Shown: positions 44,054 to 53,755, numbered from the stretch's first letter. The stretch: 64,000 nt of DNA from Aurantimonas sp. 22II-16-19i (GCF_002088275.1 NZ_AQQS01000012.1:62001-126000); one strand, 5' to 3'. Program-made: numbers and translations. Notes: generated by a model from the letters alone, not told the origin.

Positions 44054-46138
44054 TCAGCGACCCTCGCGATACCAGGTCGCCGACAGCGCCAGCAGCAGCA
44101 CGGCGAGGCCGAGGAAGCCGGCGAAGAGCGGCGTCCGGTCGACGCCGCGCAGGATCGTCTCGTCGGTGGTCTTGAGGCCGATCCAGTCCCGCCCGTCGCC
44201 ATCGGCCCGGCCGCTGATCGGGACGATGCGCGGCACCGTCACCTCGCTCGATCCCTCGGTCCCGATGCGGCGCACGCTGCCGCGGGTCGCCTCGGTGATC
44301 GGATCCAGCTTCTGCGTCGTCGAGATCGCCTCGCGATATTCCCGTGGATTGACCGGGCCGACCGTGCCGAGGGCGCGCAGATCGCCGTTCGCCGCCTGGA
44401 AGAGCCCCATCTCGTCGGTCTTCAGGACGCCTTCCCAAAGTCCGGGACTGACATTGGCCAGCGGCAGGTTCTCGGCCCGGCCCGACGGGGTGATCACCGT
44501 CGCCGGTCCCGGATCGTCGCCGATGGTCTGGCGGGTGACGACCAGGTCGGAACCCCGCGCCTCGGCCTCGAGGGACTCCTCCTCGAGCTCGGGCTCCTTC
44601 ATCAGCCAGTGGGCGACGCGCCGGAACAGGGCGACATGCGGCCCGCCGCCCTCGAAGCCGCGTGACCACAGCCATTCCTGATCCGACAGGAGAAGCGCGA
44701 TGCGGCCCTCGCCGGCACGGTCGAGTACCAGCAGCGGCTTGTCGTCCGGCCCTGTCATCACCGTCTCGCCCTTCGTCTCGCCGACGTCGATCGAGCGGAA
44801 CCACGGGCTCCAGTCCGGCGGCTCGGCGTTGGAGCCGGGCAGGTTGCGGGTGACGGGGTGCTTCTGGCCGAGCTCCGACACCTGCGGATAGAACGCCTTG
44901 TCCTCGATCTGCCCGGTCGGCAGCGCCGGCAGGATCCATTGCAGCGGGGTCTGGGCGATCGACTCGTTGCCGGCATATTCCGGCCCCGACGCGATCAGCA
45001 TCGCCCCACCGTTCTCCACATACTGGGCGATATAGTCGAAATACAGAGACGGAAGGACGCCGCGCTCCTGGTAGCGGTCGAAGATGATCAGGTCGAAATC
45101 GTTGATCTTCTCGACGAACAGCTCCCGTGTCGGAAAGGCGATCAGCGACAGCTCGTCGATGGGCGTCCCGTCCTGCTTTTCCGGCGGCCTGAGGATGGTG
45201 AAGTGCACGAGGTCCACGGTGGCGTCCGACTTCAACAGGTTGCGCCAGGTGCGCTCGCCGGCATGGGGCTCGCCCGAGACGAGAAGGACGCGGAGGTTCT
45301 CGCGGATGCCGTCGACGACGGCGATCGCCTTGTTGTTGACGCCGGTGATCTCGCGCTCGGCGCGGGCGACGGAGAGTTCGATGATGTTCTTGCCGGCGCG
45401 GTTCAGGCTGAAGTTCACCGTCTCGTCCGCGCCGGGCGTCGCCTGCTCGCGCGAGACGAGGTCGCCGTTCAGGAACACCTGCACCGGCACCGGCGTCGTG
45501 CCGGCGCCCGATCCCTCCTCGATCACCCGGTAGGTCAGCCGCTGCTCCTCGTCGACGAGGCCGAAGCGCGGGCTGTTGGTGATCTCGATCCGCCGGTCGA
45601 ACTCGTCCTCGTGGCCGGTGACGAGGGCATGGACCGGGGCGTCGAAGCCGAGCCTCGCGGCGGCGTCGGGAATGTCGTGGACCTGCCCGTCGGTGACCAT
45701 GATGGCGCCGGCGACCCGGCCGGGCGCGACGTCCTCGAGGGAGGTCGCCAGCGCCCCGAACAGCGCCGTCGTCGCGTCGTCCGAGGGGGTGCCGGAGGAT
45801 TTCGCCTCGACGGTCCGCACCTCGAACTGCGGGAACCGCGCCAGACTCTCCTTCAGGGCGGCCTCGGCCGCGTCGGCCTGCGCCGTGCGGTCGCCGATCG
45901 ACTGGCTCTGGCTGCGGTCGACGACGAGGGAGACGACGCTCTTCATCGGGTCGCGCTCCTCCTGCAGCATCACCGGGTTGGCGAGCGCGAGGATCAGCGC
46001 CGCGATCGCCAGGATGCGGACGAGCGCGCCATGGGTGCGGGCGACGAGGAGCACCAGCGCCAGGATCGCCGCCGGAATGCCGAGGGCGGCGAGGACCGGC
46101 CAGGAGAAGAACGGGTCGAACGCGATGGACCAGGTCAT
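44054..46138 (-). CDS. Membrane protein with VWA-like and amidotransferase-like domains (694 residues)
   Basis: Two N-terminal helices (WPVLAALGIPAAILALVLLVA and ILAIAALILALANPVML), then a VWA-like domain with a DxSxS MIDAS motif, DRSQS, at residues 74-78 (VVSLVVDRSQSQSIG). The middle (about 190-290) is Ig-like. A class I glutamine-amidotransferase-like fold follows (FDLIIFDRYQERG, YVENGGAMLIASGPEY) without an obvious catalytic triad. One C-terminal helix (PLFAGFLGLAVLLLALSATWY) and a short basic end. Start ATG 46138 overlaps the preceding stop by four bases. Last gene of the MoxR cluster. Function unknown; periplasmic exposure of the large middle is inferred from the helices. Confidence 0.88.
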   Translation of the reverse strand: MTWSIAFDPFFSWPVLAALGIPAAILALVLLVARTHGALVRILAIAALILALANPVMLQEERDPMKSVVSLVVDRSQSQSIGDRTAQADAAEAALKESLARFPQFEVRTVEAKSSGTPSDDATTALFGALATSLEDVAPGRVAGAIMVTDGQVHDIPDAAARLGFDAPVHALVTGHEDEFDRRIEITNSPRFGLVDEEQRLTYRVIEEGSGAGTTPVPVQVFLNGDLVSREQATPGADETVNFSLNRAGKNIIELSVARAEREITGVNNKAIAVVDGIRENLRVLLVSGEPHAGERTWRNLLKSDATVDLVHFTILRPPEKQDGTPIDELSLIAFPTRELFVEKINDFDLIIFDRYQERGVLPSLYFDYIAQYVENGGAMLIASGPEYAGNESIAQTPLQWILPALPTGQIEDKAFYPQVSELGQKHPVTRNLPGSNAEPPDWSPWFRSIDVGETKGETVMTGPDDKPLLVLDRAGEGRIALLLSDQEWLWSRGFEGGGPHVALFRRVAHWLMKEPELEEESLEAEARGSDLVVTRQTIGDDPGPATVITPSGRAENLPLANVSPGLWEGVLKTDEMGLFQAANGDLRALGTVGPVNPREYREAISTTQKLDPITEATRGSVRRIGTEGSSEVTVPRIVPISGRADGDGRDWIGLKTTDETILRGVDRTPLFAGFLGLAVLLLALSATWYREGR

Positions 46139-48990
46139 TGTCCGAGCCTTTCGAGCAGCGCCGGGACGTGGACCTGATCGGCCTTGTAGTTGCCGGTGAG
46201 GACGTACATCACGATGTTGACGCCCGACCGATAGGCCATCTCGCGCTGGGAGGGATCGGAGGAGTCGGTCGGGTAGAGGAAGAGGCCCTTGTCGTCCACG
46301 GCCCAGGCCCCGGCGAAATCGTTCGAGGTGATCATGATCGAGGAGACGCCGTCGCCGCCGCGGGCGGGGCGGGCCGTGCCCTCGGCATCCGGCACCAGCG
46401 ATTCGACCCAGAGCGGCGAATCCGAATGCAGGCCGGGAAACGACGCCAGGATGTAGAACGCCTTGGTCAGGACGTGGTCCGGCGGCACCGGCTCGAGCGG
46501 CGGAATGTCGAGGTCGCCGAGGATGTCGCGCAGCCGCCGCTGGCCGGCCGAAACGGTGCCGGACAAGGATGACAGCGTGTCGTCGGAGACGTCGAACAGT
46601 ACCGTGCCGCCCTGTTTCATATAGGCGTCGATGCGGCTGATGGCGTCCTGCGAGGGCATCGGGGCGTCGGCGCTGATCGGCCAGTAGAGCAGCGGGTAGA
46701 AGGAGAGCTCGTCGGTGGCGATGTCGACGCCCATGGGATCGCCCGGCTCGAGCGCGGTCTTCGCGCCGATATATTGCGACAGGCCGCGCAGCCCGTCCCG
46801 TGACCGGTCGTCGATGGCGCCGTCGCCGGTCTCGACATAGGCGAGATGGGTCTGGGACGTCGCCTCGATGGCCTTCTGGACGTCGAAGCTGTCGGATTGC
46901 TCGATCGTCTGGGCGACGGCCGCATGGGGCGAGGCGAGGAGCGCCGCGCCGGCAAGGCCGAGGCCGCAGGCGAGCGCGATCGACACCGCCGCCCCCGAGG
47001 AACGGCCGGAGAGCCGGCCCGCGAAGCGGCCGATGCCGCCGCTCAGCCACAGCATGGCGAAGGCATCCAGCGCGAACAGCACCAGCGCCGCGGCGAACAG
47101 CCAGGGTCGCAGGTCGAGGCTGTCGGCGTCGGCATAGGGCCGCGCGTCGGTGGCCGCGCCGAGGTCGAGGTCGGGCAGCGGCGCCAGCCGCGCCGAGGGC
47201 CCGAGGAGATTGTGCGCCACATAGCCCTCTTCGCTGCCATAGAGTCCCGGCGGGTGCTGCAGGCCGACCGGTGAGGGCGCATCGGCGGCCAGCGACAGCG
47301 GCTGCGCCTCCGGGCCGGGCGAGACCAGCCGGCCGGTGCCGTCGAGGACACGGTAGGGCGGCAGGCTGTCGGCCGCCGTCTGGCCGTCCGGCGCGCCGGC
47401 ATTGGCCCGCGACAGGCTGACGATCCGGCGCAGCATCGAGACGAAGGCGCCGGAGATCGGCAGGTTCGACCAAGTCGCCTCCGCGGTCACGTGAAACAGC
47501 ACGATGGTGCCGGCCCCCTGGCTGCGCGCGGTGACGAGGGGCGTACCGTCGGTGAGGCTCGCCCAGGTGTGGTCGGCGAGATCGGCCGAGGGTTCGGCGA
47601 GGATCTGCCGCGAGACGGTGACGTCCTCGGGAACCGCGATCCCGGCAAAGGGACTGGCTTCGGGAATCGGCGCGAGCTTCTGCGGCTCGGACCAGGACAT
47701 GGCGCCGCCGAGCTGGCGTTCGCCGGCCCGCAGCCGGACCGGGACGAGGGCATCCTCGCCGGTGGTCCCGGCGAGCCGCGGCCCGGCGAAGCGGACCAGA
47801 TAGCCCCCATTCTCGACGAAGGCCTGGAGCGCGGTCTGCGCCTCCTCCGGCAACACGCCGATGTCGGCGAGCACCACCACGGACGGCCTGCGCTCCAGAA
47901 GCTCGGGAATCGCCTTGCCGAGATCGGCGGTCGAGGGCCGGACCACGTCGGCGAAGGGCCCGAGCGCCCGCGAGATGTAGTAGAGCGGCGACAGCAGCGG
48001 CTGCGCCTCGTCGGACGACTCGCCCGAGATCAGCGCGACGCGGCGGCGGCGGAAGGAATCGTCGAGCAGCCGCACGGCGCCCGCCGTGGCGGCGCCCTGG
48101 ACCTCGATGCGGGCGATGTCGTTGCGCATCTCCACCGGAATCTGGAAGCGCGCCTCGCCGATGCCGTCGCTGCCGGAGAAGGCGACCGGCGCGGTTCCGA
48201 CCTCGCGCGACTGGGCGTCCCTAGCAATGAGCGTGAAGGCGCCCACCGGAACGCCGGACGGGCGGACCGCCGAGACGACCAGTGCTTCAGTGGAGTTGTC
48301 GGCGTTGGTGAGGCCGATCACCCCGTCGAGCGAGGGTTCGTAGACGATCGACTGGCCCGGTGTGAGCGCTGCGAGGGCCTGTGCGGCCTCCTGCGCATCC
48401 GGCGTGTCGAGGCCGTCGGAGAGGAAGACCAGCGAGCCCGGCCGTTCGCCGGCGAGCGCCGTCGCGATCCGCCGTGCCGCGGCGAGGCGCTCGGTCGGCA
48501 CGGGCCGCGGTTCGGCGGCGGCGAGCCGTTCCAGCGCCGCGGCTGCCTCGACGGGCGAGGCGGCGTCGTCGGGCCCCTCGGCGGAGAACGCCATCACCAC
48601 CGGCCGGCCGGTGTCGCCCGCCTGGCGGATCAGCTCCTCGGCGGCGCGCCGGCGCTGGTCGAAGTCGCCGCCGGAGGACCAGCCGTTGTCGACGAGGATC
48701 GCCAGCGGCCCGGTGCCGGAGATCAGCGTCTCGCGCGGATTGAGGGTGGGGGCGGCCAGCGCGAAGATCACCAGCGCCGCCAGAAGCAGGCGCAGGAGCG
48801 TCAGCCACCACGGGCTCTTCGACGGGGTCTCCTCGCTCTTCAGGACGCGCTGGAGGATGCGCAGCGGCGGAAACGCCTCGACCTGCGGACGCGGCGGCGT
48901 CAGCTTCAAGAGCCACCAGATCACCGGCAAGGCGAGGAGGCCGGCGAGAACGAAGGGCGCGCCGAAGCTGAGTGCGAGACCGCCGATCAC
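46135..48990 (-). CDS. BatA-like / DUF4159 membrane protein (951 residues)
   Basis: N-terminal BatA-type membrane region (FGAPFVLAGLLALPVIWWLLKL, then SPWWLTLLRLLLAALVIFALAAPTL), a VWA-like domain with a degenerate MIDAS (DNGWS at 101-105 instead of DxSxS), a middle with Ig-like segments, a pair of helices near residue 650 (FAAALVLFALDAFAMLWLSGGI) and a C-terminal DUF4159 region (YPLLYWPISADAPMPSQDA, GGTVLFDVSDD). GTG 48990 is the start, overlapping the DUF58 stop by four bases (GTGA). Found in Hyphomicrobiales in exactly this neighbourhood. Function unknown. Confidence 0.9.
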   Translation of the reverse strand: MIGGLALSFGAPFVLAGLLALPVIWWLLKLTPPRPQVEAFPPLRILQRVLKSEETPSKSPWWLTLLRLLLAALVIFALAAPTLNPRETLISGTGPLAILVDNGWSSGGDFDQRRRAAEELIRQAGDTGRPVVMAFSAEGPDDAASPVEAAAALERLAAAEPRPVPTERLAAARRIATALAGERPGSLVFLSDGLDTPDAQEAAQALAALTPGQSIVYEPSLDGVIGLTNADNSTEALVVSAVRPSGVPVGAFTLIARDAQSREVGTAPVAFSGSDGIGEARFQIPVEMRNDIARIEVQGAATAGAVRLLDDSFRRRRVALISGESSDEAQPLLSPLYYISRALGPFADVVRPSTADLGKAIPELLERRPSVVVLADIGVLPEEAQTALQAFVENGGYLVRFAGPRLAGTTGEDALVPVRLRAGERQLGGAMSWSEPQKLAPIPEASPFAGIAVPEDVTVSRQILAEPSADLADHTWASLTDGTPLVTARSQGAGTIVLFHVTAEATWSNLPISGAFVSMLRRIVSLSRANAGAPDGQTAADSLPPYRVLDGTGRLVSPGPEAQPLSLAADAPSPVGLQHPPGLYGSEEGYVAHNLLGPSARLAPLPDLDLGAATDARPYADADSLDLRPWLFAAALVLFALDAFAMLWLSGGIGRFAGRLSGRSSGAAVSIALACGLGLAGAALLASPHAAVAQTIEQSDSFDVQKAIEATSQTHLAYVETGDGAIDDRSRDGLRGLSQYIGAKTALEPGDPMGVDIATDELSFYPLLYWPISADAPMPSQDAISRIDAYMKQGGTVLFDVSDDTLSSLSGTVSAGQRRLRDILGDLDIPPLEPVPPDHVLTKAFYILASFPGLHSDSPLWVESLVPDAEGTARPARGGDGVSSIMITSNDFAGAWAVDDKGLFLYPTDSSDPSQREMAYRSGVNIVMYVLTGNYKADQVHVPALLERLGQ

Positions 48991-49898
48991 GAGCGCGGCC
49001 CCGCGGCCTGCGGAACGCCCGACAGGCGCGTGTGCAGCGCCCCCAGCGCCTCCGAGGCCAGCCGGTCGGTGCGGTGGAAGATGAAGCTCCAGCCGAGCCG
49101 GCGGCAATGGTCGGAAAGGATGTCGCGCCGGGCGCGGTAGAGTTCGGTATATTCGCTCTTCAGGGTCTCCGCCCTTCCGGCGGTCAGACGCCCGCCGGTC
49201 TCCGGATCGCGGAATTCGGTGCGGCCGGCATAGGGGAACGTCTCCTCCGCGGGATCGGCCACCATCACCAGATGGCCGCGGATGCCGCGCTTGGCCACCT
49301 TGTCGACGTAGGCGAGGATTTCGTCGAGGGGATCGAGGCAGTCGCTGACCATGACGATCTCCGAGAAGCGGCGCAGCCTGTCATCGGGGGGAAACCGGTG
49401 CTGCGGGCGGTCGTTCATCAAGGTCGCGGCGAGGCGCTCGGCGGCGTTGCGGGCGGCGATCGGCTCGATCACGCCCGGATAGCCGATCCGCTCGCCGGAG
49501 CGCGACAGGAGCTCGGCAAGGGCCAGAACCAGGACGAGCGCGCGGGACTCCTTGGAGACCTCGGAAGCCGTCGAGCGAAAGCCCATCGACGAGGACGGGT
49601 CGGCCCAGACCCAGACCGTGTGGGCGGCTTCCCATTCGCGGTCGCGCAGATAGACATGGTCGTCCCGCGCCGAGCGGCGCCAGTCGATGCGCGACACCTG
49701 CTCGCCGTCGACGAAGGGACGGAACTGCCAGAAATTCTCGCCGATACCCCGGCGGCGGCGGCCATGCCAGCCGGCGATCACCGTCGAGACGATGCGGCGC
49801 GCCTCGACCAGGAGGTCGGGCAGGAGCACCGCGCGCTGGCGGGCGCGGACCAGCGCGTCGGAAGCATGGGTGAGTTCGACGGTGGAGCCGATCGGCAT
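48987..49898 (-). CDS. DUF58 domain protein
   Basis: 303 residues with the DUF58 hallmark GIGENFWQFRPFVDGEQVSRIDWRRSAR pattern and a VWA-like fold carrying an intact MIDAS motif DPSSS at 100-104 (VWADPSSSMGF). Family members pair with MoxR ATPases, and DUF58/VWA proteins are proposed to act as adaptors for MoxR-driven protein remodelling. Start ATG 49898; coupled to the next gene by a four-base overlap and 16 bases after the moxR stop. Confidence 0.94.
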   Translation of the reverse strand: MPIGSTVELTHASDALVRARQRAVLLPDLLVEARRIVSTVIAGWHGRRRRGIGENFWQFRPFVDGEQVSRIDWRRSARDDHVYLRDREWEAAHTVWVWADPSSSMGFRSTASEVSKESRALVLVLALAELLSRSGERIGYPGVIEPIAARNAAERLAATLMNDRPQHRFPPDDRLRRFSEIVMVSDCLDPLDEILAYVDKVAKRGIRGHLVMVADPAEETFPYAGRTEFRDPETGGRLTAGRAETLKSEYTELYRARRDILSDHCRRLGWSFIFHRTDRLASEALGALHTRLSGVPQAAGPRS

Positions 49899-49914
49899 CA
49901 GGCCCGTCCCTTCG

Positions 49915-50922
49915 TCAAGCGACGTCTCGCTTCAGGGCGGCGATCACGTCGCGCACGCTCATGCCCTCCGCCCGCGCGGCGAAGTTGAGCGCCATGCGGT
50001 GCTGGAGGATCGGCTCGGCGAGCGCCATCACATCGTCGATCGAGGGCGCCAGCCGGCCTTCGTAGAGGGCGCGCGCCCTGACGCAGGTCATCAGCGACTG
50101 CGAGGCGCGCGGGCCGGGACCCCAGGCGATGTGCGTGTCGGCCTCCTTGTGGCCGCTGCCGGGCCGGGCCGAGCGCACCAGGTTGAGGATCGCGTCGACG
50201 ACGCTGTCCGGCACCGGCATGCGCCGCACCAGCATCTGGATCTCGCGCAGGCGCTCGGCGCCCAGCACCGGCTCGGCGTGGTCCTCCGAACCGCCGGTCT
50301 CCAAGAGGATGCGGCGCTCGGAGGCGAGGTCGGGATAATGCACGTCCACCTGCATCAGGAAGCGGTCGAGCTGCGCCTCGGGCAGCGGATAGGTGCCTTC
50401 CTGCTCCAGCGGGTTCTGGGTCGCGAGCACGTGGAAGGGGGCCGGCAGGTCGTAGCGCTCGCCGGCGACGGTGACGTGATATTCCTGCATCGCCTGGAGC
50501 AGGGCGGACTGGGTGCGCGGCGAGGCGCGGTTGATCTCGTCGGCCATCAGCAGCTGGGCGAAGACCGGGCCCTTCACATAGCGGAACGACCGGCGGCCGG
50601 TCTCGTCCTGGTCCATCACCTCGGTGCCGATGATGTCGGACGGCATCAGGTCCGGCGTGAACTGGATGCGCCGGGCGTCGAGGCCCATGGCGACGCCGAG
50701 CGTGTCGACGAGCTTGGTCTTGGCCAAGCCCGGCACGCCGACGAGCAGCGCATGGCCGCCGCCGAGAATGGCGATCACCGTCTGCTCGACGACGCTCTCC
50801 TGGCCGAAGATCACCCGGCCGACGGATTCGCGCACCCTCGCGATGTCGGCGAGCGCGGCTTCGGCAAGGCCGACGATGGCGGAGTCGCTGAGGGTCGATT
50901 CCTGCGGCGTGAGTATCGTCAT
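49915..50922 (-). CDS. MoxR-family AAA+ ATPase
   Basis: 335 residues. Walker A GVPGLAKT at 62-69, Walker B LLMADEIN at 124-131, sensor-1 region VLATQNPLEQEGTYPLPEAQLDRF, and the MoxR insert MPSDIIGTEV. Chaperone-like ATPase that remodels or inserts cofactors into partner proteins, often VWA-domain ones. First gene of the four-gene unit 50922 to 44054. Start ATG 50922 follows GGAGAGACACCC; a longer reading frame upstream is not supported. Confidence 0.96.
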   Translation of the reverse strand: MTILTPQESTLSDSAIVGLAEAALADIARVRESVGRVIFGQESVVEQTVIAILGGGHALLVGVPGLAKTKLVDTLGVAMGLDARRIQFTPDLMPSDIIGTEVMDQDETGRRSFRYVKGPVFAQLLMADEINRASPRTQSALLQAMQEYHVTVAGERYDLPAPFHVLATQNPLEQEGTYPLPEAQLDRFLMQVDVHYPDLASERRILLETGGSEDHAEPVLGAERLREIQMLVRRMPVPDSVVDAILNLVRSARPGSGHKEADTHIAWGPGPRASQSLMTCVRARALYEGRLAPSIDDVMALAEPILQHRMALNFAARAEGMSVRDVIAALKRDVA

Positions 50923-51133
50923 GGGTGTCTCTCCATTGCCGGAACCGAAGTGCTCGCTGCGCGCCGACCGCGGGTCCAAGAGGCCAGGGTACGGGATGGA
51001 GCGGGTCGATCAATCAATACGATGGGGAATCTTGCTGGCAAGCGCCGGTCGGCCAACTATTTCGTGAGGACGAAGCCGGGCGAAAATGAGACCGGCCCCA
51101 TCGCGGCGGCTCGGCCGGGACGAAGTGGATCTT

Positions 51134-51703
51134 ATGACGAATCAGCCACCTGACGAATCCGGGAGCCTCGCGGCCCTGATTTCGCGCGCCGAGCGGGCCG
51201 GGCGGGGGGCGCCGCCGGTGGAGCAATGGAATCCGGTTTTCTGCGGCGACATCGACATGGTGATCAAGGCGGACGGCACCTGGCTCTATCAGGGGACGCC
51301 GATTCGCCGCGAGGCGCTGAAGCGGCTGTTCTCCTCGGTGCTGCGCAAGGACGCCGACGGGCGCACCTATCTGGTGACCCCGGTCGAGCGGCTCGGCATC
51401 ACCGTCGAGGACGCCCCTTTCGTCGCGGTGGAGATGAGCCGCGAGGATGCCGGCACCGGCCCGGTGCTGACCTTCCGCACCGATGTCGGCGACGTGGTGG
51501 CGGCGGGGCCGGAGCACCCGATCCGCTTCGCCGATGCCGAAGATGGCGGCTTCCGGCCCTATCTCCTGGTGCGCGGCCGGCTGGAGGCGGCGCTGACGCG
51601 GGCGCTCGCCATCGATCTCGCAGACATGCTCGAGGAGGATCAGGCCGGGCTGTTCCTGGTCTCGAAGGGTGCCCGCTTCGACGTGCCGCAGGGTGCCGCG
51701 TGA
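51134..51703 (+). CDS. DUF1285 protein
   Basis: 189 residues. Recognised by WNPVFCGDIDMVIKADGTWLYQGTPI and LVTPVERLGITVEDAPFVAVEM. DUF1285 is a conserved alphaproteobacterial protein of unknown function that regularly precedes the NudL/cca genes. Start ATG 51134 (MTNQPPDESGS) with AAGTGG upstream; ATG 51086 is in frame but adds a basic tail. Divergent from moxR, with 211 bases between. Its stop overlaps the next start (GTGA). Confidence 0.85.
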   Translation: MTNQPPDESGSLAALISRAERAGRGAPPVEQWNPVFCGDIDMVIKADGTWLYQGTPIRREALKRLFSSVLRKDADGRTYLVTPVERLGITVEDAPFVAVEMSREDAGTGPVLTFRTDVGDVVAAGPEHPIRFADAEDGGFRPYLLVRGRLEAALTRALAIDLADMLEEDQAGLFLVSKGARFDVPQGAA

Positions 51704-52350
51704 CGGCGGCGACGCCGCTGTTCACGGCAGCCGACCTGAGGGCCCGGATCGGGGCCTCGCCGGACGGCCCCGGCAGGAGCCCCGCTGGAGAGGCCGAGCC
51801 GGAATGGGGCGATCACCGCCTCAACCCCGATCTCGTCGCCGAGATGCTGAAGGCCGAGACCCGCGAGGCCGCAGTCCTCGTGCCGGTGGTCGAACGTGCC
51901 GGCGAGGCGACGGTGATCCTGACGACGCGCACCCGCTCGCTGCGCAAGCATTCCGGCCAGATCGCCTTTCCCGGCGGCGCCATCGATCCGGAGGACACGT
52001 CGCCCGAGGCGGCGGCGATGCGCGAGGCCATGGAGGAGGTGGCGCTGGAGCCGCGCTTCGTCGAGCCGGTCGCGCGCCTGCCGCGCTACCTGACGACGAC
52101 CGGCTTCCACATCACCCCGGTCGTCGCCATCGTGACGCCGGGTTTTGCCCTGAAGCCCAATCCCGGCGAGGTCGAGGACGTCTTCGAGGTTCCCTTGAGT
52201 TTCCTGATGGACGCCGCCAATCATCGCCAGGAGAGCCGCGAATTCGCCGGGCTCGTCCGCCACTATTTCACGATGCCCTTCGGCGAGCGCTTCATCTGGG
52301 GCGTCACGGCGGGCATCCTGCGCACACTCTACGAACGGTATTACGCATGA
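51700..52350 (+). CDS. CoA pyrophosphatase, NUDIX family (NudL type)
   Basis: 216 residues. The NudL-specific segment ILTTRTRSLRKHSGQIAFPGG precedes the Nudix box GAIDPEDTSPEAAAMREAMEE, which has the expected REAMEE metal-binding core. Hydrolyses CoA and related CoA esters to 4'-phosphopantetheine products. Start GTG 51700 overlaps the DUF1285 stop by four bases; the stop overlaps the cca start by four bases. Translationally coupled trio. Confidence 0.93.
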   Translation: MTAATPLFTAADLRARIGASPDGPGRSPAGEAEPEWGDHRLNPDLVAEMLKAETREAAVLVPVVERAGEATVILTTRTRSLRKHSGQIAFPGGAIDPEDTSPEAAAMREAMEEVALEPRFVEPVARLPRYLTTTGFHITPVVAIVTPGFALKPNPGEVEDVFEVPLSFLMDAANHRQESREFAGLVRHYFTMPFGERFIWGVTAGILRTLYERYYA

Positions 52351-53594
52351 CAACGATTTCCGCCGACTGGCTGAAGGACGAGACGCTGCAGACCCTGCTC
52401 GCAGCCCTATCCGAGGGCGGCGAGGAGGCGCGCGTCGTCGGCGGGGCGGTGCGCAACACGCTGATGGAGCGTCCCGTCACCGACATCGACATCGCCGTGA
52501 CGACGCTGCCCGAGGAGACCGTCCGCCGGGTCGAGGCGATCGGCCTCAAGGCGGTGCCGACCGGCATCGAGCATGGCACCATCACCGTCGTCGCCGACGG
52601 GCGCCCCTATGAGGTGACGACGCTGCGCCGCGACATCGAGACCGACGGCCGCCACGCCGTCGTCACCTTCGGCCGCGACTGGCAGGCCGACGCCGAGCGG
52701 CGCGACTTCACCATCAACGCCCTCTATGTGGACGCTGCGGGCGAGGTGCTCGATCTCGTCGGCGGTATCGCCGACATTCAGCGCGGCATCCTGCGCTTCA
52801 TCGGCGATGCCGAGCAGCGCATCGTCGAGGACCGGCTGCGGATCCTGCGCTTCTTCCGCTTCTTCGCCTGGTACGGCCAGGGGCGGCCGGACGCCGAGGG
52901 CCTGCGCGCCGCGACGCGGCTGAAGGACGGGCTGACGAAGCTCTCCGCCGAGCGGGTCTGGAACGAGCTGCGCAAGCTGCTTTCCGCTCCCGATCCGTCG
53001 CGGGCGCTCTTGTGGATGCGCCAGACCGGGGCGTTGACCATCGTCCTGCCGGAGAGCGAGCGCTGGGGCATCGACCACATCCACGCGCTGGTCGAGACCG
53101 GCCGGGCGCGGGGCTGGCAGCCCGATCCCCTCTTGCGCCTGATGGCGATCGTGCCGCCGGATCCCGCCCGGCTCGCCGAGCTGGCGAAGCGGCTGAAGCT
53201 CGCCAATCACGAGCGCGACCGGCTCGCGGGCTTTGCCGCCGAGGCGGCGCCGGATCCGGACGAGAGCGACCGGGCGCAGAAGGCGCGGCTCTATTTCGGC
53301 GACCGCCAGGCGATCGAGGACGTCACGCGGCTGGAACTCGCCAAGGCGCAGGGCAAGATCGGCGAGGACGCCGCCGCGCTGGAACGCGTCGCGCGCCTTG
53401 CGGCACGGCTCGACACGGCCGAGACCTTCGTGCCGCCGGTCTTCCCCATCGGCGGCGACGACCTGAAGGCCCGCGGCTTTGCGCCGGGGCCGGAGCTCGG
53501 GCGGGAGATCGAGCGGCTGAAGCGGATCTGGGCCGAGGGCGGCTTTCAGCTGTCGGCGCAGGACCTCCTCGCAGCGAGCGGCAAGGGCGCGTAG
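52347..53594 (+). CDS. cca: CCA tRNA nucleotidyltransferase
   Basis: 415 residues, class II CCA-adding enzyme (or poly(A) polymerase family member). The active-site head reads ARVVGGAVRNTLMERPVTDIDIAV (G-G-x-V-R and D-x-D), followed by the RRDFTINALY and EDRLRILRFFRF motifs of the neck region. Adds or repairs the 3'-CCA end of tRNA. Start ATG 52347, 4-base overlap with the Nudix gene. The trio DUF1285-Nudix-cca is a recurrent alphaproteobacterial group. Confidence 0.95.
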   Translation: MTTISADWLKDETLQTLLAALSEGGEEARVVGGAVRNTLMERPVTDIDIAVTTLPEETVRRVEAIGLKAVPTGIEHGTITVVADGRPYEVTTLRRDIETDGRHAVVTFGRDWQADAERRDFTINALYVDAAGEVLDLVGGIADIQRGILRFIGDAEQRIVEDRLRILRFFRFFAWYGQGRPDAEGLRAATRLKDGLTKLSAERVWNELRKLLSAPDPSRALLWMRQTGALTIVLPESERWGIDHIHALVETGRARGWQPDPLLRLMAIVPPDPARLAELAKRLKLANHERDRLAGFAAEAAPDPDESDRAQKARLYFGDRQAIEDVTRLELAKAQGKIGEDAAALERVARLAARLDTAETFVPPVFPIGGDDLKARGFAPGPELGREIERLKRIWAEGGFQLSAQDLLAASGKGA

Positions 53595-53709
53595 GGCCGG
53601 CCGGCCGGGCGGCGAAGCGCGCGCCGCGGCAAGCCCGCGCGGCGCTCGAGCGCAGACCCCTTTGCGGCCGAAGAGAGCGGGGCCGACAGAATGACGCGGC
53701 CGCGCCGAG

Positions 53710-53755
53710 TTCACACTGCCCCGAACGACAAATTCACACTGCCCCGAACGACAAA
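53710..53755. repeat. Exact 23-bp tandem duplication
   Basis: TTCACACTGCCCCGAACGAC followed by AAA occurs head-to-tail at 53710-53732 and 53733-53755, between cca and gltA, at the edge of the gltA terminator. Confidence 0.92.

Noticed and set aside
44858-46177. Long + strand frame rich in Arg and Asp
   Set aside because: Antisense to the VWA/amidotransferase-like gene; no protein landmarks.
53595-53709. Possible small gene between cca and gltA
   Set aside because: No start with a ribosome binding site; the region holds only repeats and the gltA terminator.
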